From positions 1 through 13,756 of the forward strand of contig JAVBMV010000017.1 of the NCBI GenBank assembly GCA_031552145.1: a stretch of 13,756 nt of DNA, in the 5' to 3' direction. The first letter of the stretch is position 1, and each line of letters starts with the position of its first letter. This DNA is from JAVBMV01 sp031552145 (GTDB taxonomy: Bacteria > Myxococcota > Myxococcia > Myxococcales > UBA5297). Positions 1 through 5,939 of this stretch are shown here, one piece after another. Position numbers and translations under genes: made by a program. The notes beneath the pieces were generated by a model. The model had not been told where the DNA came from. It saw nothing but the letters and a program-made list of their open reading frames with translations, and searched no databases.

Positions 1-456
1 TCACCGAAGCTGCGGGGCGGCCTATCACCAAACTCTCTCGGCGGGCGCGCGGGGCGGTCGCCAAAGCTGCGCGCGGGCTTGTCGCCAAACGCCCTCGGTG
101 GACGCGCCGGACGGTCACCGAAGCTGCGGGGCGGCCTATCACCAAACTCCCTCGGCGGGCGCGCGGGGCGGTCGCCGAAGCTGCGCGCGGGCTTGTCGCC
201 AAACGCCCTCGGTGGACGCGCCGGACGGTCGCCGAAGCTGCGCGGCGGCCTATCGCCAAACTCCCTCGGCGGACGCGCGGGGCGGTCGCCGAAGCTGCGC
301 GGCGGCCTATCGCCAAACTCCCTCGGCGGGCGCGCGGGGCGGTCGCCGAAGCTGCGCGCGGGCCGGTCGCCAAACGCTCTTGGCGGTCGGGTGGGGCGGT
401 CGCCGAAACTGCGCGGCGGCCTATCGCCAAACGCTCTCGGCGCGCGCGCGGGCCTC
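1..456 (-). repeat. Eight tandem 57-bp repeats inside the rluB tail
   Basis: Units start at 1, 58, 115, 172, 229, 286, 343 and 400 with constant 57-bp spacing; the pattern degenerates beyond 456. Each unit encodes 19 residues, itself a doubled half-unit (DRPARPPREFG plus DRPPRSFG). Most differences between units are single bases, many of them silent or A/E/K/R changes, which suggests recent expansion under coding constraint. The array continues to the left edge, so the copy number is a minimum. Confidence 0.95.
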
Positions 457-1370
457 TCTCCATACGAACGCCGTTCCGCGCCCGCACCGGCGTCGCCCTC
501 GACCAGGCGGCGTCGCGGCGCCTTGCGCTCCTCAGGCTGGGTCAGGGGAAGCTCTTCCCCCTCTGCCCCACCCGCATCGCCCTCGCCCTCGAGCGAGCGA
601 TGGCGCCGGCGAGGAAGCCGCAGCTCCGCCGTGGCCATCTTCTCCGCCGTGGTGCCTCCCCCCTCCTTGCTCAGCGACTCGAGCTCGTGCGGAGTGAGCG
701 CGCGGAACTCGCCGGGCGCCATGCCGGCGACGCTGAGTGCGCCATAGAAGGGGCGATAGAGGCGCAGCACCGGGTGACCAATCGCCGCGCAGAGTCTCTT
801 CACGAGATGTGGGCGCCCCTCGGAGAGGACGAGGCGCAGCCAGGCGTTGCGCTCGGTCTGCTCCTCGATGGCGGCAAACTGGGGGGTCGCCTCGCCATCC
901 TCCAGCGTCACGCCCTTCTTCAGGCGCTCCAGCGTCGCCTCGTCGGGCACACCTTTCACCTTGGCCAAGTAGGTGCGGGGCACCTCATAGCGCGGGTGCA
1001 TCAGCTTATTGGCCAGGTCGCCGTCATTGGTGACGATGAGGGCACCCTCGGCGTCCTGATCGAGCCTGCCCACCGCGAAGACGCGCTCCTTCACGCCGGT
1101 AAGGCAGTCGACGATGGTCTTGCGTCCCTGTGGGTCGGAGAGCGTGGTGACCACCCCCTCCGGCTTGTAGAGCAATAGATAGATGCTCTCCTCGCGCGAG
1201 ACGAGCTTGCCGTCCACCTGAATGAGATCTTTCTCGGGATCGACGCGCGAGCCGAGCACCGTGACGACCTCTCCATTCACCTTCACTCGCCCGGCGGTGA
1301 TCAGCTCCTCAGCGGCGCGCCGCGACGAGATGCCTGCCTGAGCCAATACTTTCTGCAGCCTGATTTGCAT
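1..1370 (-). CDS. rluB: RluB/RsuA-family 23S rRNA pseudouridine synthase with long repetitive tail (3' end outside window)
   Basis: The frame is open from an ATG at 1370 to the window edge, 456 codons with no stop, so the C-terminus is missing. Residues 1-60 are an S4 RNA-binding domain (starts MQIRLQKVLAQAGISSRRAA). The pseudouridine synthase domain follows, with the catalytic motif GRLDQDAEGALIVTNDGDLA (Asp104), then HPRYEVPRTY and LSEGRPHLVKRL. RluB-type enzymes isomerise a uridine in the peptidyl-transferase region of 23S rRNA. After about residue 250 there is an acidic/basic linker, and from about residue 306 a tail of 19-residue repeats of the type FGDRPPRS plus FGDRPARPPRE. The gene begins 6 nt after the scpB stop, so it is the third gene of the scpA-scpB-rluB operon, a common bacterial arrangement. 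Family assignment is firm; RluB rather than RsuA or RluE is inferred from context. Confidence 0.93.
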   Translation of the reverse strand, partial: MQIRLQKVLAQAGISSRRAAEELITAGRVKVNGEVVTVLGSRVDPEKDLIQVDGKLVSREESIYLLLYKPEGVVTTLSDPQGRKTIVDCLTGVKERVFAVGRLDQDAEGALIVTNDGDLANKLMHPRYEVPRTYLAKVKGVPDEATLERLKKGVTLEDGEATPQFAAIEEQTERNAWLRLVLSEGRPHLVKRLCAAIGHPVLRLYRPFYGALSVAGMAPGEFRALTPHELESLSKEGGGTTAEKMATAELRLPRRRHRSLEGEGDAGGAEGEELPLTQPEERKAPRRRLVEGDAGAGAERRSYGERPARAPRAFGDRPPRSFGDRPTRPPRAFGDRPARSFGDRPARPPREFGDRPPRSFGDRPARPPREFGDRPPRSFGDRPARPPRAFGDKPARSFGDRPARPPREFGDRPPRSFGDRPARPPRAFGDKPARSFGDRPARPPREFGDRPPRSFG

Positions 1371-1376
1371 GATGCT

Positions 1377-2528
1377 CTATTCTTCCTCGCCCTCGCTATT
1401 ACCCTCGCCGGAAGCGGGGCGAACCGCATCGTCGAGCACTTTCGTCGTCTGTCGTGACTTGGCCTCGGAGTCGGCCATGGCCGTCTCCAGATCTTCTAGT
1501 GCGGCGTCGGCCTCCGCGCTGCTCTCCGCCAACTTCTGCTCGAAGGTGTCGTCCCTTAGCTCCGCGACCATCCGAGCGGTGGTGGGCACCGGCGCCTCGC
1601 CGGTCTCCTTCTCCACGATGGTGCGGCTCTCCTCCGAGAGCTCCTGGAACTCGCGCAGCGTCGGGAGGCTGGCAAGATCGCGCAGGTTGAAGAACTCCAG
1701 GAACTCGCGCGTGGTGCCATAGAGCAGCGGGCGCCCTACCTCTTCTTTCTTGCCGATAATCTTGACCAGCTGCCGCTCCAGCAGCGCCTTGAGCACCGCG
1801 CCGCAATCGACGGCGCGCACGTCCTCGATTTCGGGGCGCGTCACGGGCTGCCGGTAGGCGACGATGGCCAGCGTCTCGAGGGCCGCGCGGGTGAGGCGTT
1901 GCGGCTTCACCTTGAGAAAGCGGCGCACATATTCCGCGTTGGCCGGGGAGGTCCTGAACTGCCACCCGCCCGCCACCTCGTTCAGCACCACGCCGCGCCC
2001 GGCTCTGCCCTCCTCGGCGAGCGACGCGCAGGCCTCCTTGACGGCGGCCGCCTCCAGCCCCGTGCAGGCCCTCAGCGCCTCGAGCCCCAGCGGCTTGTCG
2101 GCCACGAAGAGGATCGACTCGACGATGGAGCGGGCCTGTTCTGGCGAGAGCTTCCGCGCGCGCGACTCGATCTTGTCGAAGGTGAGCTCGGCGGCGCCGA
2201 CCCCCGCGCCCTCTGCGCTGGCCTCTTCGTCGACCTGCTGTTCGATCGGGGCGGCCTCGAGCTCTTCCAGCTCGGGATCCTCCAACCGCGCCTCGACGGC
2301 CTGCGGCATCTCCTCGAGCGTGGGCTCCGAGGAGGGCTCTTCGGCCTTTTCCGCTTGGGCGTCGATGAGCGCGCCCACGTCGAGACCCAACGTGGAGAGC
2401 TCGTCGGCCAAGGAGCTCTCCTCTGGCAAAGAGGCCTCCTCTGGCACGGAGTGCTCCGCGCGCGAAAGCTCGAGCGCCTCGCCCTCGCCTGTATTCTCTA
2501 CGACCTCCAAAGGACCTCTCCCGCTCAC
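1377..2528 (-). CDS. scpB: SMC-associated winged-helix protein ScpB with acidic N-terminal extension
   Basis: ScpB dimers bind the kleisin ScpA and the SMC ATPase to form the condensin-like complex that compacts and segregates chromosomes. The core spans about residues 127-300: SPEQARSIVESILFVADKPL opens the first winged helix, and LTRAALETLAIVAYRQPVTR, VDCGAVLKALLERQLV and GRPLLYGTTREFLEFF are typical of the second. Residues 1-120 are an acidic Glu/Ser/Ala-rich extension not found in short ScpBs, and residues 300-383 are a second low-complexity acidic tail, so the protein is nearly twice the usual length of about 180-200 aa. The start is GTG, preceded by TAGGAG at 7-nt spacing; the TAG of that motif is the scpA stop codon, so translation is probably coupled to scpA. 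Confidence 0.95.
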   Translation of the reverse strand: MSGRGPLEVVENTGEGEALELSRAEHSVPEEASLPEESSLADELSTLGLDVGALIDAQAEKAEEPSSEPTLEEMPQAVEARLEDPELEELEAAPIEQQVDEEASAEGAGVGAAELTFDKIESRARKLSPEQARSIVESILFVADKPLGLEALRACTGLEAAAVKEACASLAEEGRAGRGVVLNEVAGGWQFRTSPANAEYVRRFLKVKPQRLTRAALETLAIVAYRQPVTRPEIEDVRAVDCGAVLKALLERQLVKIIGKKEEVGRPLLYGTTREFLEFFNLRDLASLPTLREFQELSEESRTIVEKETGEAPVPTTARMVAELRDDTFEQKLAESSAEADAALEDLETAMADSEAKSRQTTKVLDDAVRPASGEGNSEGEEE

Positions 2529-2540
2529 GTTCGACTCCTA
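2529..2540 (-). promoter_or_regulatory. scpB ribosome binding site overlapping scpA stop codon
   Basis: On the minus strand the junction reads CTAGGAGTCGAACGTG. The scpA stop TAG forms part of the Shine-Dalgarno TAGGAG, and scpB begins at a GTG 9 nt after the stop. This fixes the scpB start and indicates termination-reinitiation coupling, which would help keep the two subunits in proportion. Confidence 0.75.
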
Positions 2541-3455
2541 GCGATAATCGTCCTTGAGCTGCTCGCCATCGAGTTGCTCGCTCTCGCGCAGCACGTCGGC
2601 GTTGCGCAGCCGCACCAGCAGCTCTCCGCCATTCTCCTCCTGCAGCACGCGCACCAGCCGCATACGGCAGAGCTCCAGCACCGCGAGGAATGCGACCACG
2701 ACCTTGTAGCGATCGCGCGCCTCGCCCGGCGCGCCCAGCACGAACTCCCGCAGCGTCAGCTCGGGGCGTTCGCGCAGCCGCTCGATGAAGGAGGTGATGG
2801 TCTCGCTCAGGCTGACGCGATCGAGGAAGACCTGGTGCGGTGTCTCCGACTTTACCTCGCGCATCAGCCGGGCGAGCGCCTCGACCAGCTTGAAGATCGA
2901 GACCTCGATGAGCCCCGCGGGCCCCTCTTCGGCGATGGGCGCCGCGCTCGAGCGCCGCGCGAAGACGTCGCGGTCCAAGAGACCGCGCCCCGCGAGCTGC
3001 TCCGCGGCATCCTTGTACTTTTGGTAGGTGAGCAGGCGCCGGACCAGCTCCTCGCGCGGGTCGACCTGCTCCTGCTCCTCTTCGGGCAGCGGCTCGGACG
3101 AAGGGAGCAGCACCCTGGACTTGATGTGGGCGAGCGTCGCCGCCATCAAGAGGAACTCGCCCGCGATGTCGAGGTCGAGCTCCTTCATCGCCTTGAGCAT
3201 CTCGAGATACTTGTCGGTGATGAGCGCGATGGGGATGTCGAAGATGTCGATCCTGTGCTCGCGGATCAGATGGAGCAACAGGTCGAGGGGACCCTCGAAG
3301 CTGGGCAGCGCGACCCTGAAGCGCGCGGTAACTGCGAGCGAGGCGGGGTCCAAGCCCGAGAGCTCCGGCAGCTCTGGCCCATCGGGCGCGGCCTCGGCGA
3401 TCTCGATGAGCTCACCCTCGCCGGCGCGGCTCGACTTGGCTCTCTTGTTGGACAT
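2538..3455 (-). CDS. scpA: Segregation and condensation protein A (kleisin ScpA)
   Basis: ScpA is the kleisin that bridges SMC heads and binds ScpB. With the start at 3455 the protein has 305 aa. Residues 46-80 carry the diagnostic N-terminal block (LPSFEGPLDLLLHLIREHRI, then DIFDIPIALITDKYLEML), followed by LDIAGEFLLMAATLAHIKSR at about 95-114 and an acidic linker around 121-135. The C-terminal winged helix ends in a region with VVAFLAVLELCRMRLVRV. The frame is open upstream to 3551, but those extra residues (Arg/Pro-rich) overlap a -10/-35 promoter, and the TATAAT lies across the second possible ATG at 3524. The start at 3455 is therefore preferred. It is the first gene of an operon with scpB and rluB. 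Confidence 0.95.
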   Translation of the reverse strand: MSNKRAKSSRAGEGELIEIAEAAPDGPELPELSGLDPASLAVTARFRVALPSFEGPLDLLLHLIREHRIDIFDIPIALITDKYLEMLKAMKELDLDIAGEFLLMAATLAHIKSRVLLPSSEPLPEEEQEQVDPREELVRRLLTYQKYKDAAEQLAGRGLLDRDVFARRSSAAPIAEEGPAGLIEVSIFKLVEALARLMREVKSETPHQVFLDRVSLSETITSFIERLRERPELTLREFVLGAPGEARDRYKVVVAFLAVLELCRMRLVRVLQEENGGELLVRLRNADVLRESEQLDGEQLKDDYR

Positions 3456-3522
3456 CTGAACTGATCTCGGAGCAGTGCGCGCAGCGCGGGGTTGGTGCCT
3501 CCCGGCACGAAAGAAGGGGCGC

Positions 3523-3551
3523 ATTATAGCCCAGGCCGGGGAGAAGGTCAC
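3523..3551 (-). promoter_or_regulatory. Sigma70-like promoter of the scpA-scpB-rluB operon
   Basis: Read on the minus strand, a perfect TATAAT (3523-3528) lies 17 bp downstream of GTGACC (3546-3551), which matches TTGACA at four of six positions. Transcription would start near 3515, about 60 nt before the scpA ATG at 3455. It sits between the toxin gene stop (3580) and scpA, so scpAB-rluB can be expressed independently of the toxin-antitoxin operon. Confidence 0.6.
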
Positions 3552-3579
3552 CAGGCAGGCTAGCGCGCTCTGTGAGCAG

Positions 3580-3849
3580 CTATCGATAGACCTCGCGGCG
3601 ATTCCCGAGCTTCACCACGACGATGCAGAGGACATGGTCCTCGATTTTGGCGATGATCCGATAGTCGCCAACCCGATATTTCCAGAACTGCCCCAACTCT
3701 TCGCCCTGCAGCGCTGCTCCCAGACTCCTAGGGTTCTCCAGCGGCGCAACTCGCAAATCGAGAAACTCCATGATGCGCCGAGCGACCGGAGGATCGAGCT
3801 TGCGGATCGTCCGCAGCGCCGCGGGTAGAACCTTGATCTGCCATCTCAT
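3580..3849 (-). CDS. RelE/ParE-superfamily toxin
   Basis: An 89-aa basic protein with the whole RelE-like fold pattern: an N-terminal strand (MRWQIKVLPAALRTIRKLD), a helix ARRIMEFLDLRV at about 23-34, then NPRSLGAALQGEELGQFWKY, VGDYRIIAKI at 60-69 and the C-terminal LGNRREVYR (81-89). The conserved arginines (Arg59, Arg64, Arg84/85) and Tyr88 are in the positions expected of a ribosome-dependent mRNA interferase of the RelE branch; ParE-type gyrase inhibitors share the fold, so the target is not settled. It starts 12 nt after the antitoxin stop, which gives the usual antitoxin-first order. The length is complete and no frameshift is seen, so it is probably functional. Confidence 0.9.
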   Translation of the reverse strand: MRWQIKVLPAALRTIRKLDPPVARRIMEFLDLRVAPLENPRSLGAALQGEELGQFWKYRVGDYRIIAKIEDHVLCIVVVKLGNRREVYR

Positions 3850-3861
3850 GGAGCCTGAGCC

Positions 3862-4104
3862 TCACTTGCGCGGAGTTGGCTCCATGCCGAGGGACTCCAT
3901 CACCTCTTCGATGGGCAGAGCCTGGTCCGCACCGGACTTGTAGGCGAGCCATGCCTGCTCGGCATCATAGAGGTCCTCGAGATCCTCGAGTTGCTGGCAG
4001 ATTGCCTGGGTCATGTAGAAAGTCTTGGTTCGACCCGTCCGGGCAGCCAAAATGTCCAGCCGCTTGACCACGTCGTCGGGGAGGCGGAGAGATACGGAAG
4101 TCAT
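3862..4104 (-). CDS. RelB-type ribbon-helix-helix antitoxin
   Basis: With the start at 4104 the protein is 80 aa. Residues 1-45 are a ribbon-helix-helix DNA-binding domain (MTSVSLRLPDDVVKRLDILA, ARTGRTKTFYMTQAI), and residues 46-80 are the acidic toxin-neutralising tail (LEDLYDAEQAW, LPIEEVMESLG). The frame extends upstream to 4164, but those residues would run through a perfect palindrome and lack antitoxin character, while AGAGGTG lies 4 nt before the ATG at 4104. The antitoxin should bind that palindrome, alone or with the toxin, and repress the operon. The pair stands between xerD and scpA. Confidence 0.9.
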   Translation of the reverse strand: MTSVSLRLPDDVVKRLDILAARTGRTKTFYMTQAICQQLEDLEDLYDAEQAWLAYKSGADQALPIEEVMESLGMEPTPRK

Positions 4105-4108
4105 AGGG

Positions 4109-4138
4109 CACCTCTGTAATACATGTATTACAGAGGTG
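4109..4138 (-). promoter_or_regulatory. Perfect 30-bp palindromic operator of the toxin-antitoxin operon
   Basis: The half-site CACCTCTGTAATACA is followed directly by its exact reverse complement, with no mismatch and no spacer. The palindrome ends 4 nt before the antitoxin ATG and contains its ribosome binding site (AGAGGTG). Ribbon-helix-helix antitoxins bind such palindromes cooperatively, so this is the expected autoregulatory operator. If the transcript starts upstream of it, the same sequence would fold and hide the ribosome binding site. Confidence 0.85.
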
Positions 4139-4169
4139 TCTCGGAAGCAAGGGCTGGCATCCAATCGAA

Positions 4170-5099
4170 CTAGCGCGCCCTGGGATGGGCCTTGTCGTAG
4201 ACCTTGCGCAGCTGGGTCCGGTCCACGTGGGTATAGAGCTGAGTCGTGGAGATATCGGCATGCCCCAGCAGCGCCTGCACCACGCGCAAGTCGGCGCCGT
4301 GCGCCAGCAGATGGGTGGCGAAGGTGTGGCGCAGCTTGTGCGGCGAGATGGTCCGGGCGATACCCGCGCGGCGCGCATGCGCCTTCAGGATGCGGCAGAC
4401 GCTCTCTCGCCGCAGCGCTCCCCCTCGGGCATTGACGAAGAGCTGGCGCGACGCCCCTCTCCCCCCTCCCCTGCCACCCGCCCTTCCGACGAGGAGCGGC
4501 CGCGCCTGGGCCAAGTAGCGCCTCAACTGCTCCACGGCGCGCTCCCCCATGGGCACCACGCGCTCTTTACTCCCCTTGCCGCGCGCGATGAGCACGCCGT
4601 CGGTCAGGTTGAGCTCGGCGGGCGTCAAGGAGCAGAGCTCCGAGACCCGCAGCCCACACGAATAGAAGAGCTCCAGCATGGCGCGATCGCGCAGCCCCAG
4701 CGGGCGCTCCGCGTCGGGCACGGCGAGCAGCTGTTCCAGCTCTTCGAGCGAGAGCCCCACGGGCAGCGGCGCCCGCACTCGGGGCGTCTCCAGCCCCTCG
4801 CAGGGGTCGTGGCGCGCGTGGCGCTCGCGCAGCAGAAAGAGGTGGAAGCCGCGCACGGCCGCCAGGTGGCGCGCCAGCGAGCGGTGAGAGAGCCCTTGCG
4901 CAAGGAGCGCACCCAGGTGCGCGCTCACATGGTCGCGCGTGAGCGCATCGGGCGCGTCCACGGCGCCCGGCACCTGCGATTCGATGAAGAGGAGCCAGTC
5001 GCGCAGATCGCGCGCATAGGCCTCCAGCGTGTTCCTTGCCAGACCGCGCTCGGTGCGGAGCTGATCCAGATAGAGATCGCGCAACAGGTCGAGCCGCAT
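4170..5099 (-). CDS. xerD: Tyrosine recombinase XerD (chromosome dimer resolution)
   Basis: A 309-aa tyrosine recombinase, close to the normal 298-300 aa. Residues 1-95 are the SAM-like core-binding domain (LRTERGLARNTLEAYARDL). The catalytic domain carries all active-site residues: Arg151 (CGLRVSEL), Lys175 (GKGSKER), His254 and Arg257 (SPHKLRHTFATHLL), His280 (LLGHADISTTQLYTHV) and the nucleophile Tyr289. XerD acts with XerC at dif near the terminus under FtsK control. Residues 204-216 are a Gly/Arg-rich insertion absent from most XerDs. The gene starts 6 nt after the coiled-coil gene upstream, without a strong ribosome binding site, so it is probably translated by coupling. XerD is preferred over XerC because of the neighbouring scpAB; the sequence alone does not exclude XerC. 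Confidence 0.9.
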   Translation of the reverse strand: MRLDLLRDLYLDQLRTERGLARNTLEAYARDLRDWLLFIESQVPGAVDAPDALTRDHVSAHLGALLAQGLSHRSLARHLAAVRGFHLFLLRERHARHDPCEGLETPRVRAPLPVGLSLEELEQLLAVPDAERPLGLRDRAMLELFYSCGLRVSELCSLTPAELNLTDGVLIARGKGSKERVVPMGERAVEQLRRYLAQARPLLVGRAGGRGGGRGASRQLFVNARGGALRRESVCRILKAHARRAGIARTISPHKLRHTFATHLLAHGADLRVVQALLGHADISTTQLYTHVDRTQLRKVYDKAHPRAR

Positions 5100-5105
5100 G
5101 GCACG

Positions 5106-5408
5106 CTATCGGCCGGCGCCGCTACCACTTTCGCGCGAGCGCAGCTCATCGAGGCTCTCGGCGAGGCGGCGTACTCTGCGGCGCAGCGAGGAGAGTTCGC
5201 GGTTCAGGTCGCGATAGTCGCTCTTGCTGGCCAGCCCCAACGAGCGGAGCGCTCCCTCCTGGAGCTTGGCGGCCTCGTCTCGCGCGCGCTGCAGGTGCCC
5301 AATGGCCTTCGCGAAGGCCGCCGCCCGCCGCTCGTCCGCCAGCGCGCGCTCCGCGAGCCTGCCCAGCACCTGAAAGGCCCGCTGCTTCATCTTCTCGCCA
5401 TTCATCAT
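5106..5408 (-). CDS. Small coiled-coil protein of unknown function (UbiK/phasin-like)
   Basis: A 100-aa basic, helical protein. The start at 5408 (ATGATG) is chosen because GAAGGAG lies just upstream; the same frame is open to 5651, but that part is the shadow of the preceding gene. Residues 8-55 are Ala/Arg-rich helix. The C-terminal part reads GALRSLGLASKSDYRDLNRE followed by a heptad-like stretch with LRRRVRRLAESLDEL. A short linker ending in a 'glycine-leucine ... D/E-Y/F' turn before a coiled coil is typical of phasin-like PHA granule proteins and of UbiK. The gene is 17 nt downstream of an SCP2-domain gene and 6 nt upstream of xerD. No function can be assigned with confidence. Confidence 0.75.
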   Translation of the reverse strand: MMNGEKMKQRAFQVLGRLAERALADERRAAAFAKAIGHLQRARDEAAKLQEGALRSLGLASKSDYRDLNRELSSLRRRVRRLAESLDELRSRESGSGAGR

Positions 5409-5425
5409 CGCCGCTCCTTCGCCGC

Positions 5426-5842
5426 TCAGAGGAACTCCGTCGCTACCTTCGCCATCGCCCGGTGCAGCAGCGCCTTGAAGCGCACCCGCGCCACGATGGG
5501 CTCCAGCGCGCCCTTGAAGCGCAGCCTGCGCGTCACCAAGGCCTCCACGGGATCGAGCTCGCGCAGCAACAGCTGCCGCCAGGTCGTGTAGTCGGCGCGC
5601 GCCTCGTAGGCGGGGGCGAGCTCGTCGATCTCCTCTAGATCCTCCAAGCACCTAAAGGAGCCGATGAGGCCCCCCTCCGGCCTGCACCAGCCGATGAAGG
5701 GCCTCTCGAGCAGGCCGGGGACGGGCAGCACCGCGCCCACCAGATCGCCCTGCCATCCCGCGCCGGCCTCTCGGGCCTCTGGGTCGGTGTTGATCGCGGT
5801 GATGAGCGCCTCGCACCAGGCGGTGGAGGGGAAGAGCGCCAT
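5426..5842 (-). CDS. SCP2 sterol-carrier-domain protein
   Basis: A 138-aa protein consisting of little more than one SCP2-like domain: FPSTAWCEALITAINTDPEA at the N-terminus, GWQGDLVGAVLPVPG, then ADYTTWRQLLLRELDPVEAL and a final RRLRFKGALEPIVARVRFKA. The W-x-x-L...DP...L.FKG pattern is the usual C-terminal half of bacterial SCP2 proteins, which bind lipids in a hydrophobic tunnel; the ligand is unknown. There is no signal peptide or TM segment, so it is cytoplasmic. AGAGGT precedes the ATG at normal spacing and is itself one arm of an inverted repeat. It is the first gene of a unit with the coiled-coil protein and xerD. Confidence 0.75.
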   Translation of the reverse strand: MALFPSTAWCEALITAINTDPEAREAGAGWQGDLVGAVLPVPGLLERPFIGWCRPEGGLIGSFRCLEDLEEIDELAPAYEARADYTTWRQLLLRELDPVEALVTRRLRFKGALEPIVARVRFKALLHRAMAKVATEFL

Positions 5843-5847
5843 TGGGA

Positions 5848-5879
5848 ACCTCTGGGTCGAAGAGCAGCGACCGAGAGGT
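5848..5879 (-). promoter_or_regulatory. 12-bp inverted repeat covering the SCP2-gene ribosome binding site
   Basis: On the minus strand the arms are ACCTCTCGGTCG and CGACCCAGAGGT, separated by 8 nt; 11 of 12 positions pair. The second arm contains the ribosome binding site AGAGGT, 5 nt before the ATG at 5842. It could be a protein operator or an RNA hairpin that hides the ribosome binding site. No T-run follows, so it is not a classical terminator for the upstream lipoprotein gene. Confidence 0.5.
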
Positions 5880-5939
5880 CAGGATAGCAGGGATCTCCCG
5901 CCGGTGCGCCTCCACCTCCCTCCCCTTTTGCGAGGAGCG

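Noticed and set aside
79..747. Repetitive plus-strand frame (SPNALGGRAGRSPKLRG repeats)
   Set aside because: It is the complement of the rluB tail repeats; the minus-strand frame continues without break from a recognisable enzyme domain.
1899..3464. 521-codon plus-strand open frame
   Set aside because: It is antisense to scpA and scpB, which have clear family motifs, ribosome binding sites and operon spacing. The frame is a by-product of high-GC codon use.
4185..5591. 468-codon plus-strand open frame
   Set aside because: It lies opposite xerD and the coiled-coil gene, whose active-site motifs and ribosome binding sites fix the minus strand as coding.
5409..5651. N-terminal extension of the coiled-coil protein to 5651
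   Set aside because: It overlaps the SCP2 gene in another frame and has shadow-type composition; GAAGGAG lies directly before the ATGATG at 5408.
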